Shown: in pieces, positions 51,001 through 62,183 of the stretch
Numbering within the stretch: the stretch's first letter is position 1
How the letters are laid out: every line of letters begins with the position of its first letter
Assembly: GCA_963971285.1 (NCBI GenBank)
Contig: OZ020247.1
Location: 15,210,614 to 15,274,613, forward strand
Direction: 5' to 3'
DNA from: Astropecten irregularis
Taxonomy: Eukaryota > Echinodermata > Asteroidea > Paxillosida > Astropectinidae
Length of the DNA: 64,000 nt
Notes under the pieces: model-generated
The model's database searches: none
Told to the model about the DNA's origin: nothing
Seen by the model: the letters and a program-made list of their open reading frames with translations, nothing else
Program-made: the position numbers and the translations under genes

Positions 51001-54000
51001 GATGATCCAAAAAAAAATGACATCTCAACAAATCTGCATGCTCAACATTTTTCTGAGAAAATTTTTTGATGCCAGATTCGTCTCAGATGGTCTTTAATTA
51101 ATTTTTTACAGTCACTAAAAACTGATGCATGCATGCCCCTCATCAAGAAGCAGGGGTTAATTTCATAGAGCTGCTTAAGCACAAAAATTGCTTAAGCAGT
51201 CAATTCTTCCTTGATCAAACAGGATTACCAACCCAAATTGTCATGTTATGTTTACTGCTTTTAACTTGCATTCGGCCACAGTTTGCTGAGCATAACATTC
51301 ACAAGGAGTTTTGGTCTGGCATACTGATTTTATTTACCAAGGTTTTGGTGCTTAAGCAAATGTTGGTGCTTAAGCAGCTCTATGAAATTGGCCCTTGTCC
51401 TTCAGACTTGTCCTACACTGGAGACTGCAGTTTGCTTCAGGAGCCAATTTCATGGAGCTGTTAAGCACACACAAGTTGCTTAGCACACAATATCTTGCTC
51501 AATATAACAAATAAACCACCATTAACTTGAAAAAACTTCACTTGATATTCATGGTCAGCATGGTCAACAATATCCAAAGAACAATCACAAGTGAAACTTA
51601 ACACATGGAAATCTGGCACTGGCAGTTGTTAACCCTGTTTTTATTCCTAAGACAGAAATGTCATGCTTAGCAAATTTGTGTCCTAAGCAGCACCTTGAAA
51701 TAGGCCACAGTTTCATATCTGAGTTAAGGCCTATGCAATCCCCCCCAAAAAAAGAATAAATAAATTACATAAACCTGTAGAAAGTTTATAAATTTGAGCA
51801 GTGAAATGAGCTTACACACAGTGAGCTGCTGTGATCACATAGTTTGGTGAGATAAGAGTGCCTCCACAAACGAAATCCCATCTCCTTCTGTTGGAGTACA
51901 TGTATCTCAGCTGAACTTGCCAAGGGAAGTGTTTGGCATCGGCTGCCTGACCACCAACGATACGACTCATGTCCACATAGCGGTTGCCACAATCTGCTTT
52001 AAGGCTGGGAGCTATAATACATGTTGAGGCAAAATGTCAAGGACAGGTAAATATAATGTCCAACATTTGTATAAGTTTGTGTGGTTCTGAGATGAACCAA
52101 TAAGGAACACCAGTTACTAAGACCACACCCTGTATACACCCAATATAACCCAAATCACACCCCAATATTAACCCAACCACACCCCAATATGACCCCAACC
52201 ATTAACCACACCCCAATATGACCCTATAACCATGCCCCAATGTGACCCCAACCACGCCCAGATAAGACCCCAACCAGTGCATCCCAAAATGCCCTAACCA
52301 CAGCCCAATATGTGGCCCTAACCACACCCCAATATGACCCCAACTGCACCCCAATATGACCCAAAACCACACCCCAATATGACTCCAACCACACCCCAAT
52401 ATAACTCCAACTGCAGCCCAATATAACCCAAACCCCAACCACATCTAATATGACCCCAACCACACCCCAATATGACCCACCCACACTTGGCCCTAACATG
52501 ATTCCAAACACATCCCAACATGATCCTAACCACATCCAAATATGACCCCAACCACACCCCAATATGACCTCCTTAACCACACCTCGGTAAATTTTAACCA
52601 CATCCTAAAACATCCCCCGAAGTCCTCCCCATCGCATTTCATTACACCAGCCCAAAAATTTATGAAAAAGCTCAAGAACTAGGACGGCATACCGCGGGCC
52701 CTATACTTACTTCTACAAAGTTCTCCAGTCCAGAGAGGTGTACACTGACAGGTACAATCAGGTTTGTGAAGAATCCCTCCATATGAACACTTCTTCACGC
52801 AGTCTGTGTTTGTTATGCAAAAAGGGAAGAATAAGTCGGAACACTATAAAGGAAGAATGTCTCAATTTGAAGTTATAAACAGGATTGAAAAAACCTGACA
52901 TTAAAATAAACCGAGCTTGTGGAGTTTAATTTCCTTTGATGGTTAAACAAATCGCAGCAATACACTATATCTCACGACGGATAGATCAGAAAATTGTGGG
53001 GAAAAAAGATGTGAAAATTTGAGCTCAATTGGACATCTGAGTCACAAGAAAAGTGTGAAAGCTTGACTAAATTTTGCTTATAAAACATAAAGAATGGTTT
53101 TGATCTCCCCCTAGGTCAAAACTGTTTTCGGTCTTTATTTGACTAATTTCTGGATAAATACACCATTTCAGGCGGACAAATATTAACGGTATGTTTCTAC
53201 CAGAACCATTGGGTAGGCCTATGTTACCAATCCTGTACTGTACCTTTCAGGAACACGAGGGAAAGCTAAATGAGCTGGGTGATGGAGGGATATCATAATA
53301 CCTACCGCATCCGTGTTCATCCGAGCCATCTTTGCAGTTCTTATGTCCATTGCAGATTTTCCGCTTGTTGACGCATTTCTTTTTGGAGTCGCAACTTTTT
53401 TGCCAAGGCTTACATACTCGCTCTGAAAACACACGTTAGATGGCGGAAAACTTAAAAAAAAAAATAAATAGGCCTATACTCATTCATCAATGTTTTAGAT
53501 TGTTCTTCCATTTTTGATTTTTCTTTTTTTTTTATAAGAAACGGAACTAATGTGTATGGTTAAGTATTCTAAATTATTTAGAAGCAAACAAATCAGCGCA
53601 AATACATACCGTGACATCGGATACCAGTCCATCTACGCTTGCAACGGCACTCACACGAGGCAAAACTCAGACTACCTCCGTAACAATTCAAGTCACATTC
53701 TGAAATGGAAAACGAAAAAAAGGCGGGAAAATCTCAAAAATGCATCGTCTGCGGTTGCTATTAATTGGCTATATACTATACGTGAGTTCGTTAAAGGCAG
53801 CGTATAGGCTATACAGGATTTGCAAGGCCTCCACAAAAACAAAAAATTATTGAGTTTGAGACAGAAAATGGACTCAACAGTTCGTAAACAGTGCAAACAG
53901 TCACCATGGGAAATCTTGGTTCATCAGATGCTTTGTTTTTCAAGGAAATCAAGATTTAGTGTCTTTTAAAAAGATCGATCGTCCGAACGATTTTAATAGT

Positions 54001-55561
54001 ATCATTTCGAAAGCGTCGTGTAACCGTGAAGGATTCGGAGGGGGCAAGATTTTTTCGACCGTATAACTGCTATCCAAGTGAACAAAGCGTAAAAAGGTAC
54101 ATGAAACAACGTCTGTAAGCAAATTTGAGACCTTCACTTCTGTTTAAGTATGGCCTACCAAATTCAGCCAAAACGCACATCTTTGCAAATCCTATATGCT
54201 CCCTTTAAACTTGGCCTATACGTTAATTTACATACATATAGAATTCAATATTTACAGGTACTTCATTACCAAAGGTCGAACGACGCTGAATCAGGTGCTG
54301 GTAGTTCCAATTGGGTGATATTTCCCGATCCTGCACAAAAGAAAGAATTCTCAAATGAATCTAATTAATTATTTCATTGCAAGCCTTCAAGGTAGTATCA
54401 TACTTTGGTTGCATACCGAAGCAGAAATATTCACAGATTTACCTATAACCTACAGTGTATAAAGATGGTGATGGTAGAAACATAGCGTTAATAAGTTCCG
54501 CCAGAAGTGCTGTATTTATTCAGAAAAGAGTATAACCAATGACCAAAATTATTTTTGATCTTTTAAAGATCAAAAATAAAAGTGAAAAGACTTAAGAAAT
54601 TCTGTGAAAAAAACCAAAGTATGATAACCTTTAATGCTACAGGCAAAAGACGCACAGACAATACGGGAAACATTTCATAATAAAAGTTAATTCTGCACAA
54701 ATTGATAAATTGATTTTGTCATTTTTCAATTCGATATGGACCTAAATTTCAAATGGCTTATACAAAATGACTTTGTAATCATCATCAACCGATATGATAA
54801 TTTGAAAGAATTTCTCTTAGTTTAATGGGCAAAAATATTAAGAAAGATACAGTAAAAGTCATCTGTGAAATTCCCAGTCCCATACGGGGCCGACTTATTG
54901 AGAAAACAGTGAAAAACGCCCCCAGAATTTGTTAAATCGTTTCACCATTATTTTTTATCTTTTAATAAAAACAATTAGGTCGTTGTTTTACTGATTTCTG
55001 GATAAATGCACCATTTCAGGCAGAATTATTTTATTCTGGCAACTTTTAAGGTAATGGTTCCTAGCAAACCAAGTTCAATGCTTAAACAAAGGGCGGGGTT
55101 TTACCGAATTAAATTGTTTGAAGTGACCATGCACTAAAACAATGCATGGGGTTAGTGTGCTTTAGTCCACAAGAATTATTTTCAGACATAGCTCATGCAG
55201 TAAACTAACTCACTTAAATATGTTGACCAGTTGTGATTTCCTCTTCAATATTATACCAATTGGTTAAATTTGTTGAAAGAGCGCATGCATGCAAGATCTT
55301 GATTTTTGAGGGAAATTATGGAGGCCTGAAAATAATCCTTGTCATGCCTGTGGACTAAAGCACACTAACCCCTCGGCATCTTAAACCAGACAATTATTGA
55401 ACTAAATTTTGGGCTAGTATTGAACTTTTGACATCAAATTACATGAATTTCCTTTAAGGTTATCCAGTGCATGTGCATGTCCATACCTTCAGCGATGCTT
55501 CACGGCCAGAGAGACTGCTTACAGCTACCCCGCACAGCAGCAAAATCAAAAGCGACTTCAT
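48032..55561 (-). CDS. secreted mosaic trypsin-like serine protease (EGF-LDLa-EGF-S1), 9 exons
   Basis: Exons (minus strand): 55561-55487, 54330-54270, 53699-53610, 53422-53306, 52803-52711, 52011-51816, 50993-50734, 49073-48922, 48229-48032; all GT-AG and in phase, 413 residues. Signal peptide [19 protein letters not shown]; a short linker; a six-cysteine EGF-like domain (CDLNCYGGS...GIRC); a six-cysteine LDL-receptor class A repeat with the calcium box [10 protein letters not shown]; a second EGF-like domain (CVKKCSYGG...GELC); then the S1 domain after RIVGG. The catalytic triad is complete: His in ITAAHC, Asp in DNDIAL, Ser in GDSGGP. Asp six residues before Ser195 (VDTCQGDSGG) predicts cleavage after Arg or Lys. 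A Cys ahead of the activation site (KADCGNR) could tether the pro-region. Each EGF and LDLa module sits on its own phase 1-1 exon, the classic shufflable arrangement. The substrate is unknown; extracellular, perhaps immune or developmental. Confidence 0.93.
48319..48790. mobile_element. composite TTAA-type MITE (partial B, B, then A)
   Basis: Two successive B-type openings (ACAATACAGGATTGGTAACA at 48329 and ACAGTGCAGGATTGGTAACA at about 48460) share GATATAAAGGTGGTGCTGA. An A-type second half (GTATGGGACTGGGAATTTCA, then TATGATCTTACCTTAA) follows. It lies in the last intron of the protease gene. Confidence 0.7.
49424..49560. repeat. inverted pair of GATCCTAGCAGGATC hairpin elements, second locus
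   Basis: The arms TTAGAGTTAGGGGGCCTGAC, CGATCCTAGCAGGATCTTTC and their inverses are separated by AAATGACGTCTAAATTT. Related to 21795 and 35578. Protease intron 7. Confidence 0.75.
49796..50095 (+). repeat. long tRNA-derived SINE, copy 2
   Basis: Head TCATGGCCCAGTGGTCTGG and GGTTCGAGTCC; body CCTTGGGCAAGACACTTTGT, GGTGTAAATGGGTACCTG and GGGAGTTGAGATGGTTTCAG, as at 21410. Protease intron 7. Confidence 0.8.
50440..50625. repeat. inverted pair of Penelope/hammerhead-like hairpin sequences
   Basis: The right arm (50527-50610) reads CTGAAGATGAACAGAGCACA, CTGTTCAGAACC, then GGTTCTTCTCAGAACCACAC. The left arm (50447-50526) is its inverse. The order of motifs matches the insert at 61999, which has the better hammerhead core. 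Protease intron 7, just before exon 7. Confidence 0.55.
51155..51400 (+). mobile_element. GCTTAGCA-type MITE, copy 3
   Basis: Opens GGGTTAATTTCATAGAGCTG then CTTAAGCACAAAAATTGC, closes GCTTAAGCAGCTCTATGAAA. Protease intron 6. Confidence 0.75.
51440..51706 (+). mobile_element. GCTTAGCA-type MITE, copy 4
   Basis: Opens GAGCCAATTTCATGGAGCTG, contains TTCACTTGATATTCATGG and AACACATGGAAATCTGG, closes CTAAGCAGCACCTTGAAATA. It is adjacent to copy 3 in protease intron 6. Confidence 0.75.
52125..52605. repeat. ACCACACCCCAATATGACCCCA minisatellite
   Basis: About 20 or more units of 17-23 bases with variable spacing in protease intron 5. The overlapping minus-strand frames ([15 protein letters not shown]-type repeats) are translations of this array. 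Confidence 0.85.
53000..53247 (-). mobile_element. TTAA-type MITE, subfamily B, truncated
   Basis: Carries TGAGCTCAATTGGACATCTG, AAACATAAAGAATGGTTTTG, GGATAAATACACCATTTCAG and the end TTACCAATCCTGTACTGTACC. It abuts the LDLa exon in protease intron 4. Confidence 0.7.
54388..54640 (-). mobile_element. TTAA-type MITE, subfamily A, internally deleted
   Basis: Left end AAGGTAGTATCATACTTTGG, right end ACCAAAGTATGATAACCTTTAA; the segment between the central palindrome and the right end is missing. Protease intron 1. Confidence 0.75.
54822..55050 (+). mobile_element. TTAA-type MITE, subfamily A, truncated at both ends
   Basis: Retains ATGGGCAAAAATATTAAG, ATTCCCAGTCCCATACGGGG and GGATAAATGCACCATTTCAG. 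Protease intron 1. Confidence 0.65.
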
Positions 55562-55564
55562 GAC

Positions 55565-56265
55565 TCAAGACAGCATTTTATCTCTTCAAAGCTGGTAGTT
55601 TTCAGTTTCAACTCAAAAGCTTTATCTTCAGGCAAAACTCCAAACTCAGTTCAATGTCGAATCATGCACTTAAAACCGAAATATTGGAGTCATTTTCACG
55701 GAGACTGAGTCGCCTTGCGGTCTACCGAGCCTAACGCCCTTGTGCAGCACAAGTACATGAAGCAGTGGGTTCTATTGCACTTACTCCAAGACCATTGGAG
55801 ATTCCTTTTCAAGTCATCAATACCCATACAGAGAGCTCACCTATAGAAATCTTCAGCATTGGTAAAATTCTTCAGCAGTTTGCTTTCTGTGTAAAACCAT
55901 CGCACTGTCGAACCGTGGTGCACAGACTGAGGTGTACAATCCGCCATCACACAAGAATAAATTAAAAGTTGAAGTTCTGAACAGGAGCCCATATCTGCTT
56001 AAGCAAATTTGATTAAATACCAAAAACCTTGGTAAGTTAAATCAGTATGCCAGCCAAAACTTCTTGCGAACAATGTTATGCTCAGCAAATGCTGAAAATG
56101 GCAGAAAACAAGTCAAAAGCAGTAAACATCACATGAACATTTGGTTGGTAATCCTGTTTGATCAAGGAAGACTTTTCATGCTTAAGCAAACTTTGTGCTT
56201 CAGCAGCTCTATGAAATCGTCTCCCTTAGCATAGCATAGCTGTGTTTAGCGATTTCAGTCAGCAG
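55565..56265. other. upstream region of the protease gene, with a decayed GCTTAGCA-type MITE
   Basis: Between about 55985 and 56230 the sequence shows TCTGCTTAAGCAAATTTG, ACATGAACATTTGGTTGG and GCTTCAGCAGCTCTATGAAA. These match the inside-out order of the GCTTAGCA MITE. The promoter of the minus-strand protease should lie at about 55570-55750, but no core motif is clear. Confidence 0.5.
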
Positions 56266-56510
56266 GGGCCAATTTCATAAAAATGTTAAGCACAAAAATT
56301 TGCTTAGCACAAAAATGTCTCGTCCAATAAAACAAACCACCATTGAAAATTCCATTTGATATTCATGGTCAGCAAACAACAGCCAAAGAACAATCACAAA
56401 TGATACACAACACGTGGAAATTTGGTTGTTAACCCTGTTTTTATTAAGACAGAAATGTCATGATAAGCAAATGTTTGTGCTTAACAGTTTTATGAAATTG
56501 GCCCCAGAAG
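56266..56510 (+). mobile_element. GCTTAGCA-type MITE, copy 5
   Basis: Opens GGGGCCAATTTCATAAAAAT, contains TTCCATTTGATATTCATGG and AACACGTGGAAATTTGG, closes AACAGTTTTATGAAATTGGC. Confidence 0.8.
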
Positions 56511-57945
56511 ACAAGTTCTTCTCAGCTTAGGGTTTTCAGTGAGAAGAATTGGGCCACATTTTGACTTTCCAAATCTATGAAAATTGGCATAAGCGGAAAC
56601 TGACATGCTTGTTCGCGCACACGTTTTTCTTAACGATCACTGGCAATGACTCGTGCGTTTTATTTCGATTAAATTTATAATAGTCTTAAAATTCTACAAA
56701 GTACCAGCGGATACAAAGAAAGTTTCAAACATTCAAAATAATGTTTATCTATATTGTTTGAATTATTGTCAATGAATAAATTATGTTAACTAACCAAATT
56801 TTAACCTAAAATTACGACTATACCGGTACTGACAACCGCCCCCAATTTCGAGAAATAACCACCGGTGCGGTAAGTCTTGATTTACAATTAATGGTACAAC
56901 CGATGATTATGTTTTATGTTATTCATGTTTTATGTTTTATGTTTTAGCATTATCATGCTTCGCGATCCATATAAACCATTCAAGGTAATTTGTGTTCATG
57001 TTGTCAGTTATTTTTTTAAATACACTATAAAACAAAGATTGGTAAAGCTGAAACGGATGTGTAGGCCTACGTGCAGAATTCACAATAATATAAAATCACG
57101 CACGTATTTCGCACGTATGAACAGCTGTTCGGCGAATGCAAAGGCCGTTTAGCTGCTGTTTCCATCGTGATGAAAACGACTGTTTGCTGTCGGTGAATTG
57201 ATTATCATAGGGATCACACATCACGGACGCCATATACCTCAGCTCAAGACCGCTGCAATTCGACGACAAGGAATATCACTGTAAGCAGCATCCTGGTCGG
57301 TCTTTAAGGGCGGCCTGGTGTGTCTTTTGGTGGAGAATTATTCCGAGTTTACATCATTCAAGGGTGTATGTTTGCGTGGGGCTTGATCATAACACACCGT
57401 ATGACTGCTGTCAATTTGTCATCATAGTCCTAAGCTGACTGCATCATTTGTGTATATTTATACTCCCAGACTGAACGTGGTTGCCTCCATGGTCTGACTG
57501 TCACACAACCTCTGTTGTTGTGTAGCTAGCTGGAACGATCCTATATCGTTCATCACAGTGAGGTACGTGTATAGGCAGCATACTGTACATAATAATAATT
57601 GTCGATATAGCTATATATATTACACACAAACATCATTATCTTATTTCTTTCTCACTTCCAAACGTGTCTGCATATGAGATCTCTCTATATACAGGGAGAT
57701 TACATAATACTGATTAGAGGAATTGTATTCAACATTAATTAGTTGACACAGCTCGTTAAAATGTCACAATTATTGTTTCTGATATTTACGTTTTAAACAT
57801 AAAATAGACCATGTTCCAGAATGATGACGATGTTATTATGTGATTTTTTGCCATGGAATTCGATCGAAATTGTAGCATTTGTATTGCATGTAAAGAATAA
57901 AACAGGATGCAAATTTTGTTATGGGCGAGGGTGCATGCGACTATA
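56511..57945. other. intergenic; possible 5' non-coding exon near 57250-57562
   Basis: Mostly unclassified. The 57200-57560 part is richer in GC and ends CATCACAGTGAGGTACGTGT, in which GTACGTGT would be a good donor. It could be a 5' UTR exon for the plus-strand gene starting at 63442, which needs one because an acceptor precedes its ATG. This is speculative. Confidence 0.25.
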
Positions 57946-57947
57946 TA

Positions 57948-58320
57948 AAGGTACTATATCATACTTTGGGACCAAAACAGACATATTCGTAATTCGTTCA
58001 CATATTGACGTATAACTCACATATGGTATAAAGATAGACCTGGTACAAACATATACCATTAACATTGTCTGCCTGAAATGCTGTGATTTTCCAGAAAAAT
58101 TATGACAAAATACCGAAAAGCAGTTTTGATCTCCGAGATCAAAACCTCACAATAACAATTACCTTTGCAATTTCGCGTAACAATTGCAACGGGTTTTCGC
58201 TAGTATTTTCTATACTGTTTCCAATGATCAATTGAGCTGAAAACTTCACAGGTTTGTTTTTATTCCATGAAAAATCTAATTATGAACAGACAGCAGCAGT
58301 TCTACAAAACATACCTTTAG
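57948..58320. mobile_element. TTAA-type MITE, A/C intermediate
   Basis: Starts AAAGGTACTATATCATACTTTGG (A-like) but its second half (CAATTGAGCTGAAAACTTCA, GAACAGACAGCAGCAGTTCT) is C-like, ending CATACCTTTAGG. Confidence 0.7.
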
Positions 58321-58576
58321 GATAATTGTGTCTATCAAATATTAATGTATAATTGTATCCATTGTATGCACACTGTATCCATGGCAAATAAACTGTAAAA
58401 GTGATCACTAGGAGCTAATGCAGACGAAAACCCTTTTTCGCGTTTGCAACCGCGGCTACGCGAAATGGTGAACTTCAGGACTGAAACCGGATCTAAATTT
58501 ATCATTCACATTATTGATCGTGGGTGTGCATACATCCTAATGATTTGAAAGAGAGTGTCGTATATCCAAATGATTA

Positions 58577-58870
58577 AAGGTACGTACAGGATTGGTAACA
58601 TACCCAAACAGAAATGTTCACAGATTTACTTATAACTTACAGGATATGAAGATGGTGCCGGTAGAAACACACCGTTAAAATGTTTCCACCTGAAATGGTG
58701 TATTCTATTTATCCAGAAATTAGTAAAACAAAGACCAAAGACAGTTGTGATCTCGGTGTAATTAAGATAAATGTTTTATAAGAAAGAAATGAGTCGTAAT
58801 TTCGCTATTTTCTCGTGACTCAGATGTCCGATTGAGCTCAAATGTTCACAGGTTTATTATTTTATGTTGA
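58577..58870 (+). mobile_element. TTAA-type MITE, subfamily B, truncated
   Basis: TTAAAGGTACGTACAGGATTGG start, GGTGCCGGTAGAAACACACC and TGTCCGATTGAGCTCAAATG inside; the far end is missing. Confidence 0.75.
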
Positions 58871-59137
58871 TTTGAAATTGATGTGAAATGCTCAATCCCT
58901 TTCTGCTAAAGACTGCAGCCGGATCAAGATTCTGGAGTTTGAGCTGGATAATTATATTTTTTATGACCTAAAGGCAAACTAAACATCAAAACTAATTAAA
59001 ATTAATACTCATTGGAAATAAACATCAAAACTAATTAAAAGTTAATTAAACTAATTAAAAAATTTTGGAGTTTAGGCTGGATAATTATATTTTTAATGAC
59101 CTAAAGGCAAACTAAACATCAAAACTAATTAAAATTA

Positions 59138-59250
59138 ATAATGAAAAGTGAACAAAGAAAAATTGACTGGAGCGAGATTCGAACCGGCGACCTCCAGAAT
59201 ACCGTACATGCGCTCTACCAACTGAGCCATCCAGCCCTATATGTTGGTGG
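59138..59250 (-). repeat. tRNA-derived SINE, copy 4
   Basis: On the minus strand: GGCTGGATGGCTCAGTTGG, TAGAGCGC, GGTTCGAATCTCGCTCCAGT then TTTTTCTTTGTTCACTTTTC. A and B boxes are intact and the acceptor strands pair, but the anticodon stem has a mismatch. Confidence 0.85.
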
Positions 59251-59404
59251 TGACCCCAATAGTCAACCATCTTTGTTCGTTTGGCAGTCAGAAGCCATGA
59301 AACCACGCACACACCGCCACACCCCAGGAATCGTTTCAATGATACACGCAACAATGCTGCAACCTGGGAACGGTACATGGGGGATCACTCAAAGAGGATA
59401 CGGC

Positions 59405-59602
59405 TTTTTTATTATTATATTCGTGAAATAACCACAAGGGAAACTGAGTTATTTTAAGTCATTGAAAAGTGAACAAAGAAAAATTGACTGGAGCGGGATT
59501 CGAACCGGCGACCTCCTGAATACCGTACAGGCGCTCTACCAACTGAGCCATCCAGCCCTATTCAGTCAGTTTCCCTTGTGGTTATTTCACGAATATAAAA
59601 TT
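59405..59602 (-). repeat. tRNA-derived SINE, copy 5, between inverted tail copies
   Basis: Same SINE (59462-59560). It is flanked by GTGAAATAACCACAAGGGAA at about 59425 and the inverse TTCCCTTGTGGTTATTTCAC at about 59570, so SINE tail sequence faces inward from both sides. Confidence 0.75.
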
Positions 59603-60017
59603 AATACTCATTGGAAATAATTGCATGATTAATAACATTACACGCCCGAAAGGGCGAAAAATGCGGGTAATTATTCTGTATGACTGTATTTAGGCCTATA
59701 CCGATATAGTGCACGGAGACATATTTTTTATGTTGAGTATGTTACAGATATGCATTTTAAAAGTATATTATTCTATGAAATATAAACATTTTCTTCTTTA
59801 TTTCCAATCTGCTATTTCTGATCGGTGAATATCTGTGTCTGTTTGGGTTTCGCTAGCTTCTTCAATGGCCTATATGGCGATGGCTTTGTGTATATACATT
59901 ATAACGGGTCGCATTATAAATTTATAGTTACGAATGGGAGGCCGTTTCAGTGCGGTAAGCGCAACATGTTTTGATTGGTAGGAAAACAAAAATAACTCGT
60001 GCAAGCTTTGGACATAT

Positions 60018-60378
60018 GGTTAGGCCTAAAAAAAAATGTTGTGTTGCCCTCAAGTGGAAAAATTAAAATTTTAGGTCGGTCGGTCGATTTATTTATTTAT
60101 TTATTTTATTTTTTTTTGGGGGGGACAGTCTTTCAAACATTTAAGAATAAATACAGGATGTATGGTCATCAGGGCTTATAAATAAACGGTAACGGTCTTG
60201 GGTCGTTTTGAGGAGACACGATTTGTTACTACTAAATCTTACATTTTCTGTCAAAAATGGTGAGTTTTTATACTTAAGGACTCAGAGAAAAAAAAAAGAA
60301 AAAAAAATCCCGACCCAAAGTTTTGGCATTTTACGGTCGGTCGCTGAGGGCAACACAACAATTTTTTTTAGGCCTTAT
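60018..60378 (+). mobile_element. AGGCCTAAAA inverted-end MITE, complete copy
   Basis: Ends TTAGGCCTAAAAAAAAATG, TTGTGTTGCCCTCA and the inverse TGAGGGCAACACAACAATTT, TTTTTAGGCCTTA. The middle contains GGTCGTTTTGAGGAGACACG, the same sequence that begins the LINE-like frame at 27377. Confidence 0.85.
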
Positions 60379-60699
60379 GTCGGCACAGGAATAATATCGT
60401 CGGAAATAAAAAATAAACACAAAAACAAGAAAAATGGTTGAAAACATGGTATAGCAAGAACTAATGCGCGTCTTGATAATGGTAATAGATCAGACATTCT
60501 GAAAGAAAGTATAAACCCAATGAGATGAAATAAATCGTTTAGCTTTGTAATTCCAGTGCATATCATCCAGTTGACTTTTTAATGTTTTTATTCTTTCTTT
60601 TCACACAATTATTGCCGTAAATTTTGTGATTTTATCTTATCTTATCTTATTTTATTTTATCAATATCATCATTTTTTTAAGTTAAATGTAAAATACATA

Positions 60700-61052
60700 A
60701 TTTGAAATGTCACAGAACAGCACTCACACTTCGTCTGATCCATCATGTACGTAAAATAATTAACCCGTGAAAATTTGATATCAATCGGACACCTGAGTCA
60801 TGCATGAGAAAATGGCGAAAACCTGAATTTTTCTTTTAAAATATAAACTTAAGAATGGTTTTGATCTCGGCACAAGATCAAAACTGTTTTCGGTCTTTGT
60901 TTGACTATAATTTCGGGATAAATACAGCATTCCAGGCGGAAAAATTTGAACAGCATATTTCTACAAGCACCATCTATATACACTGAAAGTTATAAGTAAA
61001 TAGTGTGAACATTTCTGTTTGAGTATGTTATATATACCAATCCTGTACTTAA
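60700..61052 (-). mobile_element. TTAA-type MITE, subfamily B
   Basis: Blocks CACAGAACAGCACTCACACT, GGTTTTGATCTCGGCACAAG, TTTCTACAAGCACCATCTAT and TACCAATCCTGTACTTAAC. Confidence 0.75.
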
Positions 61053-61059
61053 CAAACTT

Positions 61060-61720
61060 TCTGAATGAAAGTATATACCCATGTCGTTCAGCTTTGTAAT
61101 TCCCGTGCATGTCATCCAAATAAGTTGACTTAAATATGATATTTCTGTTCTTTCGTTTTACTCATTGCCATTAAATCGCCGTGTATTTTGCAAATTTATC
61201 ATATTTATTTTATTTTATTAATTTTATCATAAGTAGGCCAAATCAAATCCACTTAAGGCCAGGACTGAGCTTTCAGTCGGCTTTATTCCATCTGTCAACT
61301 TTTGCATTTGTAATTTATATGAAATTCATGAAATTGCATAACAGTATGATTATAATAGTCAGCTGCGTGCATTCATTTACGAGGCAGTGCCGGCAATGCT
61401 AAAAAACACAACCACCACCACTAATTTTTATCCACTGAAATCACACGTAATTCATCATACCCACCACCATGCTCCACCTATGGACGACTGAAAATCGTCA
61501 CCATCTGAAAAACAGATGGCCATAGACCAGCTAGTTTGCCCTTCAAATCAAGGATTGTGCAAATATAAACAGGCAGCGTGATTTTATTGATTGGTTTGTC
61601 AATTAATTAACTTTCTACATTTTGCTAATTCACGCATTCAGAATATTTATTCAGAGAAGTTTAAAATTGATCCCGGATGTTGACAATTGTACCATATGGA
61701 ACAGAAAGAGCTTTTATATT
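61060..61720. other. intergenic, nothing recognised
   Basis: AT-rich; CTTTCTGAATGAAAGTATATA near 61069 partly repeats the 60496 region (TTCTGAAAGAAAGTATAAACC). No gene seen. Confidence 0.35.
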
Positions 61721-61721
61721 T

Positions 61722-62183
61722 AAGGGCATGTTCAGCATTTGTAACAAACCAAAACAGAAATGTTCACAGATTTACTTATGAAGATGGTGCTGGTAGAAAC
61801 TTAGCCTAATCGTCCAAATATTTCCGCCTGAAATTGTGTATTTGACCAGAACTTAGAACGAAACTAAACACCAAAACCATTTTTGATCTTGGCAAGATCA
61901 AAAATCCTTCTTTATGTTTAGTTGAAGACAAATCGAGTCGGGTTTTCGCTATTTTTTCGGGACTCAGATGTCCGATTGAGCTCAAATTTTCACAGGTCCT
62001 GATGAGGACGACTAGAGCACACTAGTCGAAACGTCGAGAATCCACTCTCATCGGTCCTTTTCAGGACCACGTACACGTCTTTCTAAAAGAGATTTTTATA
62101 CATGGTGTCATCGCAAGCATTACTCTCTCAAGTGTGACGGAGTTTTGTTCTGTCACCTTTACCAATGTTGTACTTGCCCTTAA
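61722..62183. mobile_element. TTAA-type MITE, subfamily C, interrupted by a hammerhead-like insert
   Basis: Ends AAGGGCATGTTCAGCATTTG and TTTACCAATGTTGTACTTGCCC. Normal C sequence runs to TTTTCACAGGT at 61998 and resumes at about 62130 (GTGTGACGGAGTTTTGTTCT). The intervening DNA replaces about 40 bases of the element. Confidence 0.75.
61999..62129 (+). ncRNA. hammerhead-ribozyme-like sequence of Penelope type, probably 5' truncated
   Basis: Contains CTGATGAGGACGACTAG, loop AGCACA, CTAGTCGAAACGTC: the conserved CTGATGA and GAAA core strands on either side of a six-base-pair stem II (GACTAG/CTAGTC). A second hairpin, GGTCC-TTTTC-AGGACC, follows. Hammerhead motifs of this kind are known from the terminal repeats of Penelope-like retroelements. 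The extra GGAC before stem II departs from the minimal core, and stem I with its cleavage site is not seen upstream, so self-cleavage is doubtful. Confidence 0.45.

Noticed and set aside
52202-52601. 125-codon minus-strand frame with GCGWGHIG-type repeats
   Set aside because: A direct translation of the ACCACACCCCAATATG minisatellite in a protease intron.
59150-59560. Two possible tRNA genes on the minus strand
   Set aside because: A and B boxes are good but the anticodon stem has a mismatch and the same unit with a common tail recurs elsewhere; they are SINEs.
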